Assembly: GCF_003268635.1 (NCBI RefSeq)
Contig: NZ_CP029639.1
Location: 5,157,501 to 5,221,500 of the forward strand
From: Paenibacillus sp. DCT19
Lineage (GTDB): Bacteria; Bacillota; Bacilli; Paenibacillales; Paenibacillaceae
Length of the DNA: 64,000 bases
Direction: 5' to 3'
Of this stretch, positions 49,502 to 58,487 are shown in pieces. Below the pieces are notes generated by a model. It did no database searches, had not been told where the DNA came from, and saw nothing but the letters and a program-made list of their open reading frames with translations. The position numbers and the translations under genes were made by a program. The first letter of the stretch is position 1. Every line of letters starts with the position of its first letter.

Positions 49502-49572
49502 AAGGTTGTCATAAAAACGCTTTTGATTACTATTGATGCCTGAAGGCATCTCAGCGTCCCTTTTTGAACACA
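49502..49572 (+). repeat. palindromic interspersed repeat, internally deleted copy
   Basis: 71 bases retaining both ends (AAAGGTTGTCATAAAAACGC and CCTTTTTGAACACACC) and the GATGCCTGAAGGCATCTCAG part but missing about 105 central bases. It starts right after the stop codon of the PgpA-like gene. 49573-49770 holds no other feature. Confidence 0.85.
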
Positions 49573-49774
49573 CCATTTAAGTCATAAACACATATTTCCC
49601 GCTCAAGCTAATCTATCCTTTCTCTTCGAGTAACTAGAGACAGGATGATTAGCTTGTTTGTCATTTTTAAGGAGAAAGACTGATACGTTGTGGGTGCAAA
49701 AGATGGGTGCAGAAGGTGCACTTGCCACGCGAAGATGATAGAAGCTCTTTCAAACTACGCACAAAACAACAAAA

Positions 49775-49799
49775 AAATTGGCTCCGTAGAGCCAATTTT
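49775..49799. terminator. bidirectional terminator
   Basis: AAAATTGGCTC/GAGCCAATTTT with a four-base loop, T-runs on both sides, 10 bases from the stop codon of the minus-strand gene. Confidence 0.9.
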
Positions 49800-49809
49800 G
49801 TCCACAAAA

Positions 49810-50469
49810 CTATTTCAAGTGCTCCTGTCTGCCTACGCCGACTTTTGCCAACTGATATAGCTCATTCCAGTTCCGTTCAACGGTGGATTCAGGCTGTACG
49901 GGTTTGCGACCGATCGTAATCTCAGGACCCTTACGCTCCCGCATCAAACCACGCAACACGGTCATTCCGATAATACTTAACCCGGTGAATACATACATCA
50001 AACGAATCAATACGTTGCTAGAATCCGAGCCTGTCACAAATCCATGAATGAGTAAACCGATGAACACCGGATAGGACAACATATGGAAGATAAACCACCA
50101 TTTGCGGCCAAGCTTGTTACGAAGATCACTAGAGAGTAGAACAATGACCAGTCCATAAAAGGATAACGTTCCTAGTCCACTTCCAATCGGATGCACCGAG
50201 GCTGTAAAAGGAATTAACAATTCACTCCAGCTAAACGGACTGTAATGATCAATATACAGGATTAACGCATGGGCAATCCCCAGCCCAAAAGCTAGCCATG
50301 TGGTTCTCGTATGCCATTTATACATCGCCGCTTTTGGCTTTCCCTTTGCTGCCGGCATGCCTTGAGCAATGCCTAGAAACACTCCTGCAAAGAGCAACAG
50401 ATAAGCGGCTATACCACTAATTCGAATTAAACTCCAGGTTGGTAGATAATCTACAATCCATTGTGCCAT
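49810..50469 (-). CDS. ferric reductase-like transmembrane protein
   Basis: 219 residues with five to six hydrophobic segments and histidines spaced for haem binding (KWHTRTTWLAFGLGIAHALILY, and WFIFHMLSYPVFIGLLIHGF), the ferric-reductase/YedZ-type domain. No FAD or NAD domain follows, so electrons must come from or go to another protein. Start ATG at 50469 with GGGGGAG upstream. It is the last gene of a unit with apbE and a small exported protein, which suggests transmembrane electron transfer using flavinylated partners. Confidence 0.85.
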   Translation of the reverse strand: MAQWIVDYLPTWSLIRISGIAAYLLLFAGVFLGIAQGMPAAKGKPKAAMYKWHTRTTWLAFGLGIAHALILYIDHYSPFSWSELLIPFTASVHPIGSGLGTLSFYGLVIVLLSSDLRNKLGRKWWFIFHMLSYPVFIGLLIHGFVTGSDSSNVLIRLMYVFTGLSIIGMTVLRGLMRERKGPEITIGRKPVQPESTVERNWNELYQLAKVGVGRQEHLK

Positions 50470-50518
50470 AAGCGGCTCCCCCACATCCGATAGAATTGTT
50501 TTTTAAACTGCGAGCTCA

Positions 50519-50541
50519 AGCGACTTTTTGAGCAACCTCTT
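50519..50541 (-). repeat. palindromic interspersed repeat, terminal fragment
   Basis: AGAGGTTGCTCAAAAAGTCGCTT in the minus direction, overlapping the apbE stop codon (TAAGAGG...). It matches the first 23 bases of the full copies; GCTCAA/TTGAGC forms a short hairpin with the flanking sequence. Confidence 0.75.
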
Positions 50542-51589
50542 AAATCAGGCTAAAACGGTGATCGGGATCAATGCCAGGCCAGCGCTCAGCTAGTTTATCT
50601 GTATTTCCTCTGAACCACATACTGCCGTCCCGTGTTACCCATAACACGTCATGACGGTCATAATGCCGATTCAACCAACGAATCGCTTCTTCACTTCCCA
50701 GGATGCAAACGGTCTTCGCTATAATCTCGCATTGGGAGGTGTGTTGTCCCAGAACAGTACACTGTACGATATCCGTATTCGCGGACTGCAGCGTTCGAGG
50801 GTCGATTAAATGATGAGCCATTTGACCATTACCACTAGGATGTAGCCATTGTCTCCGTACCAGACTCGACGTCGCGACTGCTCCACGATCTAGCTGAATG
50901 CTGCCTGTTAGATTGCGCTTCTCCAAGAACGGGTCAGTGATATAGACCGTCCAGCTGGAATGAGCAGGGGTGCCCCAGACCTGAATATCGCCACCAGCAT
51001 TAATCATCCCAGCAGGGATATGAAGTGAACGTTGCAGCCAATCCGCTATACGTTCTACAGCCCATCCTTTGACGATACCGCCAAGATCCAGCTCAGTCCC
51101 AGGATCCAAGTGAACCATTCGACTCCCCTCTCTGTGCATCCAACCCGGACGACAGTAATCAAATATTGCATCCGATGAGGTGGAAGACACCAACTGTGCT
51201 GTATTACTCCAATCCTGCTGCTTGGTAAGCATCCCTGATTGCAACTGCTCAAAGCTTACATCGTATCCTTGCTGACAAAGTGCCTGAGAAATGCCTGGCT
51301 GAAAGATACCTTCCGTCTGACCAATGTATCCGTAGGCGAGACTCAGCACTTCATCCATCGCAGCCGATACAGGCAACCAGCCTGTAGAGCGATTTAGTCG
51401 GTTAAGTTCACTATCTGGTACAAAGCGGCTAAAACGTTTCTCCTGTGTTTCAAACCAATTCTGTACTAGGTCTGCAGCATGCTCAGCTTCCTCCTGCCCC
51501 GTGACTAAGTGCACCTCGATCACCGTATTCATCGCGCGGAAGCGCGAAACTAGCGGAAGGACTGCCTGTTGCTGCTCAACCCGGCTCAT
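50540..51589 (-). CDS. FAD:protein FMN transferase (ApbE)
   Basis: 349-residue ApbE. It moves FMN from FAD to a Ser/Thr of a target protein, outside the membrane in most cases. Seen: the N-terminal FRAMNTVIEVHL, GGIVKGWAVERIADWL near residue 185, INAGGDIQVWG near 200 and HHLIDPRT near 265, the usual FAD and Mg-binding motifs. No signal peptide is apparent, though the family often is a lipoprotein. ATG overlaps the upstream stop (ATGA). Gene order (exported small protein, apbE, ferric reductase domain) suggests its substrate is encoded next to it. Confidence 0.92.
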   Translation of the reverse strand: MSRVEQQQAVLPLVSRFRAMNTVIEVHLVTGQEEAEHAADLVQNWFETQEKRFSRFVPDSELNRLNRSTGWLPVSAAMDEVLSLAYGYIGQTEGIFQPGISQALCQQGYDVSFEQLQSGMLTKQQDWSNTAQLVSSTSSDAIFDYCRPGWMHREGSRMVHLDPGTELDLGGIVKGWAVERIADWLQRSLHIPAGMINAGGDIQVWGTPAHSSWTVYITDPFLEKRNLTGSIQLDRGAVATSSLVRRQWLHPSGNGQMAHHLIDPRTLQSANTDIVQCTVLGQHTSQCEIIAKTVCILGSEEAIRWLNRHYDRHDVLWVTRDGSMWFRGNTDKLAERWPGIDPDHRFSLI

Positions 51590-51912
51590 GATGCACCTGT
51601 GCGTGACTGATAACTGCCACTATAGGATCTGGAATCGTTTTGCTGATTTTGTTGGTTGTTTCCGTAATCCTGGTTGTACCGAAGACCAGGATCAGAGCTG
51701 TCCGTTCGACTGTTGTTCCATTCATCCATTACGTCATCTCGCGTAGCCACCTCACTGTTGGGGGTGTTACTTGTAACTATTCCATTAGCAGATGCATAAG
51801 CGACGTCAAAAGCATCCGAAGATCTTACATATTGAAAGAGTGCAGCCACCGCTAATGTTGCTGCGGCCGAGGCTTGCCATTTTCTCCATTGGTTACGTTT
51901 TTTCTTCATCAT
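51586..51912 (-). CDS. small membrane-anchored exported protein, candidate ApbE substrate
   Basis: 108 residues: positive N terminus (MMKKKRNQWRKW), one hydrophobic segment (about 14-28), then an exported tail rich in Asn, Gln, Ser, Tyr and Asp. No FMN_bind domain is recognisable, but the last residues are SRTGAS, close to the (S/T)GA(S/T) core of flavinylation sites; the usual preceding aspartate is absent. The last codons overlap the apbE start and also supply its AGGTG ribosome site, so the ending could be constrained by that. ATG follows AGGGAAG. Function not known. Confidence 0.7.
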   Translation of the reverse strand: MMKKKRNQWRKWQASAAATLAVAALFQYVRSSDAFDVAYASANGIVTSNTPNSEVATRDDVMDEWNNSRTDSSDPGLRYNQDYGNNQQNQQNDSRSYSGSYQSRTGAS

Positions 51913-52065
51913 CGATCTTCCCTACCTTCTATGGTGAAGTTCATGTTCCTATCATAGGCAGGCTGGCTTAAAAGTAGATGAATGAACCGTTAAGAAAGGC
52001 TAAAGCTTTACAGTTAGATCAAGGAATTTACATTACAGGTTCCGCCACAAAAAGTTCAACACAAA

Positions 52066-52104
52066 AAGGCTCTGGTCAGAGATCCTCTCTGGTACCAGAA
52101 CCTT
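52066..52104 (-). terminator. intrinsic terminator after the MBL-fold gene
   Basis: AAGG.TCTGGT.. GAGA / TCTC..ACCAGA.CCTT nested stem, followed by TTTTTG on the minus strand, 45 bases past the stop. The rest of 51913-52148 holds no gene. Confidence 0.85.
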
Positions 52105-52148
52105 ATGGTTAAGCGCCACGCTAGCAAAATGTAAACATCATAATGCAT

Positions 52149-53138
52149 TCACTTCTTGATGTTAAACAAAAACGTACCGTCTCTCTGTTCCTGCTGAACA
52201 ACGATTGCTCGCCGGATCAACTCCTGTAGATGTGCTAACGTTTCGCTCATCGCAAATCGCAGCTGATGGATGCTCAAGCGGTCGCTAAACATGAATATAC
52301 AAAGGTCATAAGCACTCACAGGTGCCTCCGCTACTCGCTCAGCCATCTTCTGAAGTCGTTCCTCATGATGTGTGAGCAGGTGAACCGTTCGTTCATTGAA
52401 ATGAAGAAACGGATTACGATGCCCAGGATAAGCTCGCTCCACATCCAGAGCTCCAAGACGATGCAAACCCTCCATATAGGATAGTAAGGGCTGCGTATCA
52501 CTTCCGGGCTGAAGACTGACATTAGGTGAAATCTGTGGCAAAACGGCATCCCCGCACAGGATCTCTCTCGACTCCGGAGCATAAAAGGTTAAATGTCCTG
52601 GAGCATGTCCTCCTGTTTCCACCGCCAGCCACCGCTGGCCCCCCATCTGCAACCACTCACCATCTTCTATAGGAGTTATCTCTGGAAGAGGGGTAATCTG
52701 CGAATCAAAGCTCTCCATGTGCTCATGAATCTGTTTTGTCTTATCTGCTGGCATCCCATGCTGTCCATAATATTCAGGTAGCACGACATTAATGGTGGCG
52801 TTCTGCCCCCACATGTACTCCGCTTCTTTCATGGATCGACTAGACATGCGAACAGGAGCACCTGTCTTTTGCTGCAGCCAGCCAGACAAACCCAGATGAT
52901 CTGGATGGTGGTGCGTTAATACAATTTGGCTAATGGATTGAAAGGATAATCCTAAATTTGATAGCGCTTCCTGCCACTCTAGTTCAGTCTCGCTGCTACG
53001 CGGCCCTGGATCTACAATCGTAATCGTTCCATCGCTCTCACGTAATACATAACTGTTCACCCAACGCAAAGGAAAAGACATCGTTATCTTGACCCGGTGT
53101 ATGTATTCCGGCATGGTTATCGCTTCTGATCTCTTCAT
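52149..53138 (-). CDS. MBL-fold metallo-hydrolase
   Basis: 329 residues. Metallo-beta-lactamase fold: metal motif LTHHHPDHLG near residue 76, GGHAPGHLTFY near 177 and DAVLP near 196, with YPGHRNP near 240, all usual ligands. C-terminal helical extension as in LACTB2-like hydrolases. ATG follows GGAGAG. It lies 20 bases downstream of the methyltransferase, so they are co-transcribed. Substrate cannot be told; thioesterase or nuclease activities occur in the family. Confidence 0.88.
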   Translation of the reverse strand: MKRSEAITMPEYIHRVKITMSFPLRWVNSYVLRESDGTITIVDPGPRSSETELEWQEALSNLGLSFQSISQIVLTHHHPDHLGLSGWLQQKTGAPVRMSSRSMKEAEYMWGQNATINVVLPEYYGQHGMPADKTKQIHEHMESFDSQITPLPEITPIEDGEWLQMGGQRWLAVETGGHAPGHLTFYAPESREILCGDAVLPQISPNVSLQPGSDTQPLLSYMEGLHRLGALDVERAYPGHRNPFLHFNERTVHLLTHHEERLQKMAERVAEAPVSAYDLCIFMFSDRLSIHQLRFAMSETLAHLQELIRRAIVVQQEQRDGTFLFNIKK

Positions 53139-53158
53139 AAATGATTACTCTCCATTCC

Positions 53159-53905
53159 TTACTCTTCAGGACGATGACCCACAAAGATCATACGTGACGA
53201 TTCCTGTTCATCATATTTCTCTTCATCATATCCTCCATGAACCTGATCGACGATCAGACCTGCTTCATGTAACAAATGGTTTAATTGTTCACGGCTGTAC
53301 AACTTGACCCGTTCATGATACACACGTGCTTTCTGGTCGGGTATGGTCGTGTCGGTAATACGTATTTCCTTTTGTACAAATCCATCCTCTATCTTGCGAA
53401 ACTCTTCAATGTACTGTCCTTCGTCTTCACGGGTTGATTGGACTACCAGATGACGAGTCACGTAGGCTGTATTCATAAAATCAATGATAAAACTGCCCCC
53501 TGGCTTCAGCATTCGGCGAATAACCTGTAGTACCTTGAGCTGCTCTCCGTCTTCCTTAAAATAACCGAAGGATGTAAACAGATTGACTACAGCATCATAG
53601 CCACCTTTTAATGGTAGATCTCGCATGTCCGCATGAACCCACTCTACACGGTTGTCTGTATCCATATCTCGCGCTTCGCGCAAAAGTACATCAGATAGAT
53701 CAATACCTGTCACTTGGAAACCCGCGTCAGCAAGTGCCAATGAATGTCGCCCCATACCGCAGCACAGATCCAGCACTCTCGAATTAGGCTCAAGCCGTAA
53801 CCAGTTGATCATTTTATGTACTTCTTGAACTGCACCTTGAACATCGCGATGTTTGTACACCAGAAGATAGTCCTCGCCGAAACTCTTTTCATACCATTCC
53901 GTCAT
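53159..53905 (-). CDS. class I SAM-dependent methyltransferase
   Basis: 248 residues. Motif I VLDLCCGMGRHSLALADAG near residue 45, acidic strand-2 end GIDLSDVLL, and LKPGGSFIIDFMNT near 130. The C-terminal part is beta rich (VKLYSREQLNHLLHEAG). Family members modify small molecules; no clue to the acceptor. ATG start at 53905. Leads the pair with the MBL-fold gene. The 230-bp stretch to the DUF72 gene holds no recognised signal. Confidence 0.87.
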   Translation of the reverse strand: MTEWYEKSFGEDYLLVYKHRDVQGAVQEVHKMINWLRLEPNSRVLDLCCGMGRHSLALADAGFQVTGIDLSDVLLREARDMDTDNRVEWVHADMRDLPLKGGYDAVVNLFTSFGYFKEDGEQLKVLQVIRRMLKPGGSFIIDFMNTAYVTRHLVVQSTREDEGQYIEEFRKIEDGFVQKEIRITDTTIPDQKARVYHERVKLYSREQLNHLLHEAGLIVDQVHGGYDEEKYDEQESSRMIFVGHRPEE

Positions 53906-54147
53906 TGCTTCTCGCCCTCCATATGGTAAATAGCCTTTCTATCTGTCATATGCTGGTACACTTTCATTTTCATGATAAGCTTTTAGCCATTGTATCGTCT
54001 TTATCGTTTAAACTCAAAGCTGCCATCGCCATCCCTCATCCGCATTGAACGGCCTGAAACGTCACGATATAATGTTAAACATAGTCGAAGCGATTCGAAC
54101 CGGGTAATTATTCAGATATCCCTGCATTTACACTGGAGGTGAACATC

Positions 54148-55023
54148 ATCATTCGGATTGGACTCACCGGATGGGGAGATCAGGAAGATCTTTATGCACA
54201 TCGTACAAAAGCCAAAGACAAGCTTGCCTTATATGGGCAATTTTTCTCAACCGTTGAGGTTGATAGCACCTTCTACGCTGTGCAACCCAGGGATCGGATG
54301 GCACGCTGGGCGGCTGAGACACCAGATTCCTTTGCTTTTATCGTTAAGGCGTATCAGGGAATGACAGGGCACCTGCGGGGCAAGCCCTATTTCAACAGTA
54401 TATCTGAGATGTATAAAGCTTTCAGGGAGTCACTGGAGCCGATGATGGAGGCTGGCAAAATGCAGGCAGCCCTGTTCCAATTTCCGCCCTGGTTTGACTG
54501 CAATCGAGAGAATGTAAATGAACTGCGTGAAGTTAGGTTAAGAATGGAAGGTATTCCATGTGCCATTGAATTCCGTCACCGCAGTTGGTATGAAGATGCC
54601 ATGCGTGAACGTACGTTATCTTTCCTGAAGGAACAGGGCTGGATTCACAGTGTATGCGATGAACCCCAGGCAGGACAAGGCTCAATCCCTATTGTACCTC
54701 GGGCTACAGATCCAGAGATGACACTGGTTCGTATGCATGGTCGAAACGTATCAGGCTGGCATCAGAATGGTGCGCCTAATTGGCGCGAGACCCGTTATCT
54801 GTATCGATATAATCAGGAAGAACTACAGGAATGGAAAGGTTATCTGGAGCAATTGCAGGAGCAGAGCAAGGATGTATATGTTATTTTCAACAACAACTCT
54901 GGCGGAGACGCCGCAACAAATGCACGTATGATGATGGATCTGCTGGATATTCCATTAAAGCCATTTCCCGATAAGACGATTGTGGAAGAGGAGCCAGGGC
55001 CAGAACAACTCGAATTATTTTGA
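54148..55023 (+). CDS. DUF72 (YunF/YecE-like) protein
   Basis: About 291 residues of the DUF72 TIM-barrel family: IRIGLTGWGD at the start, FSTVEVDSTFYAVQP, FQFPPWFD, CAIEFRHRSWY and YVIFNNNSGG. Function unknown in general. Start: GGAGG lies at 54135-54139, so a GTG at 54139 is too close to it; ATC at 54148 is eight bases downstream and gives MIRIGLTGWG as in relatives. It therefore seems to use a rare AUC start, or the true start codon was miscalled. A full repeat copy begins on the base after its stop codon. Confidence 0.87.
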   Translation: MIRIGLTGWGDQEDLYAHRTKAKDKLALYGQFFSTVEVDSTFYAVQPRDRMARWAAETPDSFAFIVKAYQGMTGHLRGKPYFNSISEMYKAFRESLEPMMEAGKMQAALFQFPPWFDCNRENVNELREVRLRMEGIPCAIEFRHRSWYEDAMRERTLSFLKEQGWIHSVCDEPQAGQGSIPIVPRATDPEMTLVRMHGRNVSGWHQNGAPNWRETRYLYRYNQEELQEWKGYLEQLQEQSKDVYVIFNNNSGGDAATNARMMMDLLDIPLKPFPDKTIVEEEPGPEQLELF

Positions 55024-55200
55024 AGAGGTTGTTCAAAAAGTCCGCTTTTGATTACGAAGGATGCGCGAGCGGCATCTCAGCTTCGAATATGGGATTCAGC
55101 CGAAATGTCCGTTGCTCACGTAGTTTTGCCTACGCTCCGCTACTCCATTTCTATCTTCATCCCATTTTCTCGGTACTGAAAACCGACCTTTTTGAACACG
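55024..55200 (+). repeat. palindromic interspersed repeat, full copy 2
   Basis: 177 bp, starting AGAGGTTGTTCAAAAAGTCC and ending GACCTTTTTGAACACG, like copy 1. It begins immediately after the DUF72 stop codon. Differences from copy 1 are mostly compensatory-looking changes in the central stems. Confidence 0.9.
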
Positions 55201-55261
55201 CACTTAAACTTAAATAAGATTCCTTTTGTTCCTCATCAGGATTATCGTTGTGTTTACACGT

Positions 55262-55296
55262 AGAAAAGCGGCCAGCTCTTGAGCTAGCCGCTTTTC
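55262..55296. terminator. bidirectional terminator
   Basis: AGAAAAGCGGC.AGCTC/GAGCT.GCCGCTTTTCT, a strong stem with a TT loop, T-runs on both sides. It separates the DUF72 gene from the convergent carbohydrate locus; 55297-55376 holds nothing else. Confidence 0.9.
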
Positions 55297-55376
55297 TCAT
55301 TTCATAGCATAAATAGTCTACATGCACTCCCATTACACGATATCCTGCTTCATATCACAGGGAGCATGTATAACGT

Positions 55377-57602
55377 TTAGCGTTGACCTGCCGTAAGTGA
55401 GGTGGGCAAACCAATTTGACTCAGTTGCTGGTTCATCCTGTGAGCCTCAACCCCAGCAAGCAGCACGATACCAATGCCGTGTGTATCATTCAGATTCCAG
55501 CCCAGATCATCTCGATAATATAAAGCTGTGAAGGAGTAACCTGATCCACGACATACGCCATACACATTCCCCTGATAATCAATAGAGATACGCGTAATCC
55601 CTTTCCAGCCTTTGCGCACGGCCTCCAAATATGGTTCAAAGTCTTCTAGCCAACCCTCTCGGATACCACGAGCGTAGGCATAGATAAACATCGAAGTACA
55701 GGATGTCTCTTCATATGAATCAGGCCGATTCAATACCTGGTGCCAGAGACCATTCTCTCCCTGCAATGACAGGTAGCCTTGACACAAATCACGATAGAAC
55801 TGAAGCAGCTCCGGTCGCTTTTCATGATCATTCGGCAGAATCGTCAGCAACTCGGTTAGAGAGAAGAGCACCCAGCCGTTGCCTCGCCCCCACGGAATAC
55901 CTGTTGCCCGTCCACGCACAAAATCATACACATGAGACATGATCTGTTGCTGTGGAATATATAGATATTTGCGGAACAGCAAGAATTGATTAATAGCATC
56001 GTCCCAATATGATGTTTCTCCCGTGAGCTGACCATAACGCATTAAAAAAGGTGTACTCATATAGAGGTCATCACACCACATCGTTTCATGACGCATCTCT
56101 CCGCTACCCCGAACTCGATAGAATGCGCCATCCTCCAGCCGTTCCTGTTCATCCGTAATATAACGAGCAATCCGGTGTGCTGTATCGAGTCCGCCGCGAA
56201 TCTCACCACTTGCCATGCTCGCCAGTAACGTAGAACCGAAGGAGCCACAATCATCAAGACTGTCAATGGCAGACAGCTGATTGTTGATACCGGCTGCACC
56301 ATAATGGTCTCGATCCCATAATCCATAACGGTCAAAAGAGGTGCTCAGTTCAATATGCGCTCGTACATACTGCACGTAATCGTCTCGCTTCAACTCTTGA
56401 CCTGTCTGAAGCAAACCAAGCAGGGTTACTCCCAGTGGATAATTCCATTTGCCATAATGCGTATTCTCCAAATAAGGACGAACGCTGGTCTCGGGCAGAT
56501 CTACTTGCCAGTAAACTCCGGTACTGCCGTTATCAAACACCCTATCGGTTACAACGATCTCACCCGCAGTGGGTGCAGATTCGAGGGAAAAACTGCCCGT
56601 ATACAGCCAAACATCCGCGCATCCCGCAACCGGATGTGGAGATGATAACCTCCATCCTTTGGAGGAAGCAGTATCAGAGGTAGTACCACCTATCGTGAAG
56701 CCCCAGCTGTCCTCTACCACCAAGCATTCGCCTTTGGCAACTAAATGAACAGCTCCATACTTACGTGGAAGTTCAACCTTGAATTCACCACTTGTCTTCC
56801 CCGAATATACTTCCTGATCGTTCACAAATAAGGTGAGTCCACCTGTGTGTGTACCTTGCAAAATGACTGGGGTCGTTCCGGGTACCGTAACATCAAGTTT
56901 GGTCCATGCATACGCAGCAGCAGGCTCTTCTGTACCAAATATCCGGCCAAAGTTACCAGCGTTCAGCTCTTGCTCTGTCCATTCCCTCTGTGGAAACCAT
57001 GTAAGTCCTGTCTCCGCTTCGGTCATGCCTTCATGTGGAAGTGAGGTGAGTGGTTCATCCACAGGTTCCGAATACAGCCAACCTTCCTGACCCTGACGGT
57101 CAACGCCAGGCGTCAGAAAATGAAGAGGGAAGTTTTTGAACGATGCGGTTCCATATATGCCACCAAAGCCTACTTCGGTTTTTACAAAACATAACAGTAC
57201 ATCATTCCAGCCGTATTTTACATGGATCGGAAATTGAGTTCTACGCTCTGGATACAGCTCCTGAAGCAATTCGGATTTGAAAATCTCTTCTCCATTCACG
57301 TAGACAGTCACTGGACTATAACAGTTCAGACCTGTATTTAATGTGGCGTCCTGCTGGCTCCATAACTTCCCCCACACATATACATATTGTCCTGCATGTG
57401 CATCGCTCCATTTCTGATCCAGATTCAGATCATAACGGTAGTCTGCAAGCCTGCGGAAACCACCGCGGTGGTAAGCTCTGAATAAAAAGGAATGCTTGGG
57501 ATGATCCCCCATATAACGCTGAGCCACTGTCGTCAGTACGTCGGGTATTGAATCATGAACCTTGCCTGCAATCGCCTCGTTCTCATGAAAATAACGGATG
57601 AT
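55377..57602 (-). CDS. glycoside hydrolase family 88/105 protein with N-terminal beta domains
   Basis: About 741 residues. Two beta-sandwich regions (about 40-180 and 240-350) precede an alpha/alpha-barrel domain of the GH88/GH105 type (about 400-730) with MWCDDLYMSTPFLMRYG (catalytic aspartate) and GIPWGRGNGWVLF. Such enzymes cleave unsaturated uronic acids from pectin or glycosaminoglycan fragments made by lyases. No signal peptide: intracellular. Start: GGAG lies six bases before ATC at 57602 (giving MIRYFHENEAIAG); an in-frame ATG at 57695 exists but lies inside the deacetylase gene without an RBS. Last gene of the locus. Confidence 0.88.
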   Translation of the reverse strand: MIRYFHENEAIAGKVHDSIPDVLTTVAQRYMGDHPKHSFLFRAYHRGGFRRLADYRYDLNLDQKWSDAHAGQYVYVWGKLWSQQDATLNTGLNCYSPVTVYVNGEEIFKSELLQELYPERRTQFPIHVKYGWNDVLLCFVKTEVGFGGIYGTASFKNFPLHFLTPGVDRQGQEGWLYSEPVDEPLTSLPHEGMTEAETGLTWFPQREWTEQELNAGNFGRIFGTEEPAAAYAWTKLDVTVPGTTPVILQGTHTGGLTLFVNDQEVYSGKTSGEFKVELPRKYGAVHLVAKGECLVVEDSWGFTIGGTTSDTASSKGWRLSSPHPVAGCADVWLYTGSFSLESAPTAGEIVVTDRVFDNGSTGVYWQVDLPETSVRPYLENTHYGKWNYPLGVTLLGLLQTGQELKRDDYVQYVRAHIELSTSFDRYGLWDRDHYGAAGINNQLSAIDSLDDCGSFGSTLLASMASGEIRGGLDTAHRIARYITDEQERLEDGAFYRVRGSGEMRHETMWCDDLYMSTPFLMRYGQLTGETSYWDDAINQFLLFRKYLYIPQQQIMSHVYDFVRGRATGIPWGRGNGWVLFSLTELLTILPNDHEKRPELLQFYRDLCQGYLSLQGENGLWHQVLNRPDSYEETSCTSMFIYAYARGIREGWLEDFEPYLEAVRKGWKGITRISIDYQGNVYGVCRGSGYSFTALYYRDDLGWNLNDTHGIGIVLLAGVEAHRMNQQLSQIGLPTSLTAGQR

Positions 57603-57604
57603 TG

Positions 57605-58438
57605 TCAGCTCCTTTCCCCAAGTTGAATCAGCTCTTTTAACCGCAGCGTCTCTCCGCCTTTCACTTCCACCACTTGTTGATCTGCCGTTAGCCAAACTGA
57701 AATCGAAGACGGATTATGAATCATCGAACGATCTGCTGAGCATTCCAGCCGCTTCACTGCTTTCCAGTAGGCAATAATCTCTATATTAGTGGCATACCAA
57801 ATATCATCTCTGCCACCAATCTGCTCTCCGAACCGTTCAATAATTTCCCAATTATCATTATCATTGAATTCATAGCTGTGACCCCATACGTAGAAGAGTA
57901 GTGGTGTACCTGTCTTTGTATGCTGAATAAATCGTTCAGTTAAAGATTCCAAATCATGGTTATGGTGGCATGTCGGATGCCATTCAAGCGGTCGTTCAGG
58001 CAATGTGAATTGCCCATGGGATTCAACAGTTCGTGCATAATCCAGACCTAGCCATTCCAACTTGGTGCTGAGTGAACGATCATATCCACCATTGGGATAG
58101 GCCATTCCTCTCACAGGATAATCAACAAGCCTTTCCAATACTCTTCGATCTTCCATAATTTCTTCGGTGAGCAGTTCATCCGGAACATATGGCAACGTAG
58201 GGTGAGTGACAGTATGTACAGCCACTTCATGACCTGCATACAGCTCTGCAACCTCATCTTCACCAATTCGCCCCACTTTACCGAGCACACCAGAATTGAG
58301 ATTAAATGTTCCACGCAACCCATAACGATTGAAAATATCCACCAGTCTACGATCATGCACCACACCATCATCGTAACTGAACGTCAACGCTTTCATTACT
58401 CCACCCGGATACCGGTCGAACTGGATACGATGTCCCAT
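57605..58438 (-). CDS. polysaccharide deacetylase-like protein (NodB/CE4-type)
   Basis: 277 residues. NodB-homology fold: GVMKALTFSYDDGVVHDRRLVDIF (Asp metal site), HTVTHPTLPYVP (His metal motif) and YPNGGYDRS; the HxxxH metal pair is seen as H.VTHPTL. Family removes N- or O-acetyl groups from sugars. No signal peptide, so it works inside on imported oligosaccharide. ATG at 58438; the stop overlaps the RBS of the next gene. The locus suggests action on acetylated pectin or xylan pieces. Confidence 0.87.
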   Translation of the reverse strand: MGHRIQFDRYPGGVMKALTFSYDDGVVHDRRLVDIFNRYGLRGTFNLNSGVLGKVGRIGEDEVAELYAGHEVAVHTVTHPTLPYVPDELLTEEIMEDRRVLERLVDYPVRGMAYPNGGYDRSLSTKLEWLGLDYARTVESHGQFTLPERPLEWHPTCHHNHDLESLTERFIQHTKTGTPLLFYVWGHSYEFNDNDNWEIIERFGEQIGGRDDIWYATNIEIIAYWKAVKRLECSADRSMIHNPSSISVWLTADQQVVEVKGGETLRLKELIQLGERS

Positions 58439-58487
58439 ATGTTTCTCCTGTCTCCCTCCGAATTAGCGGACATTTCACTTATCCCGC

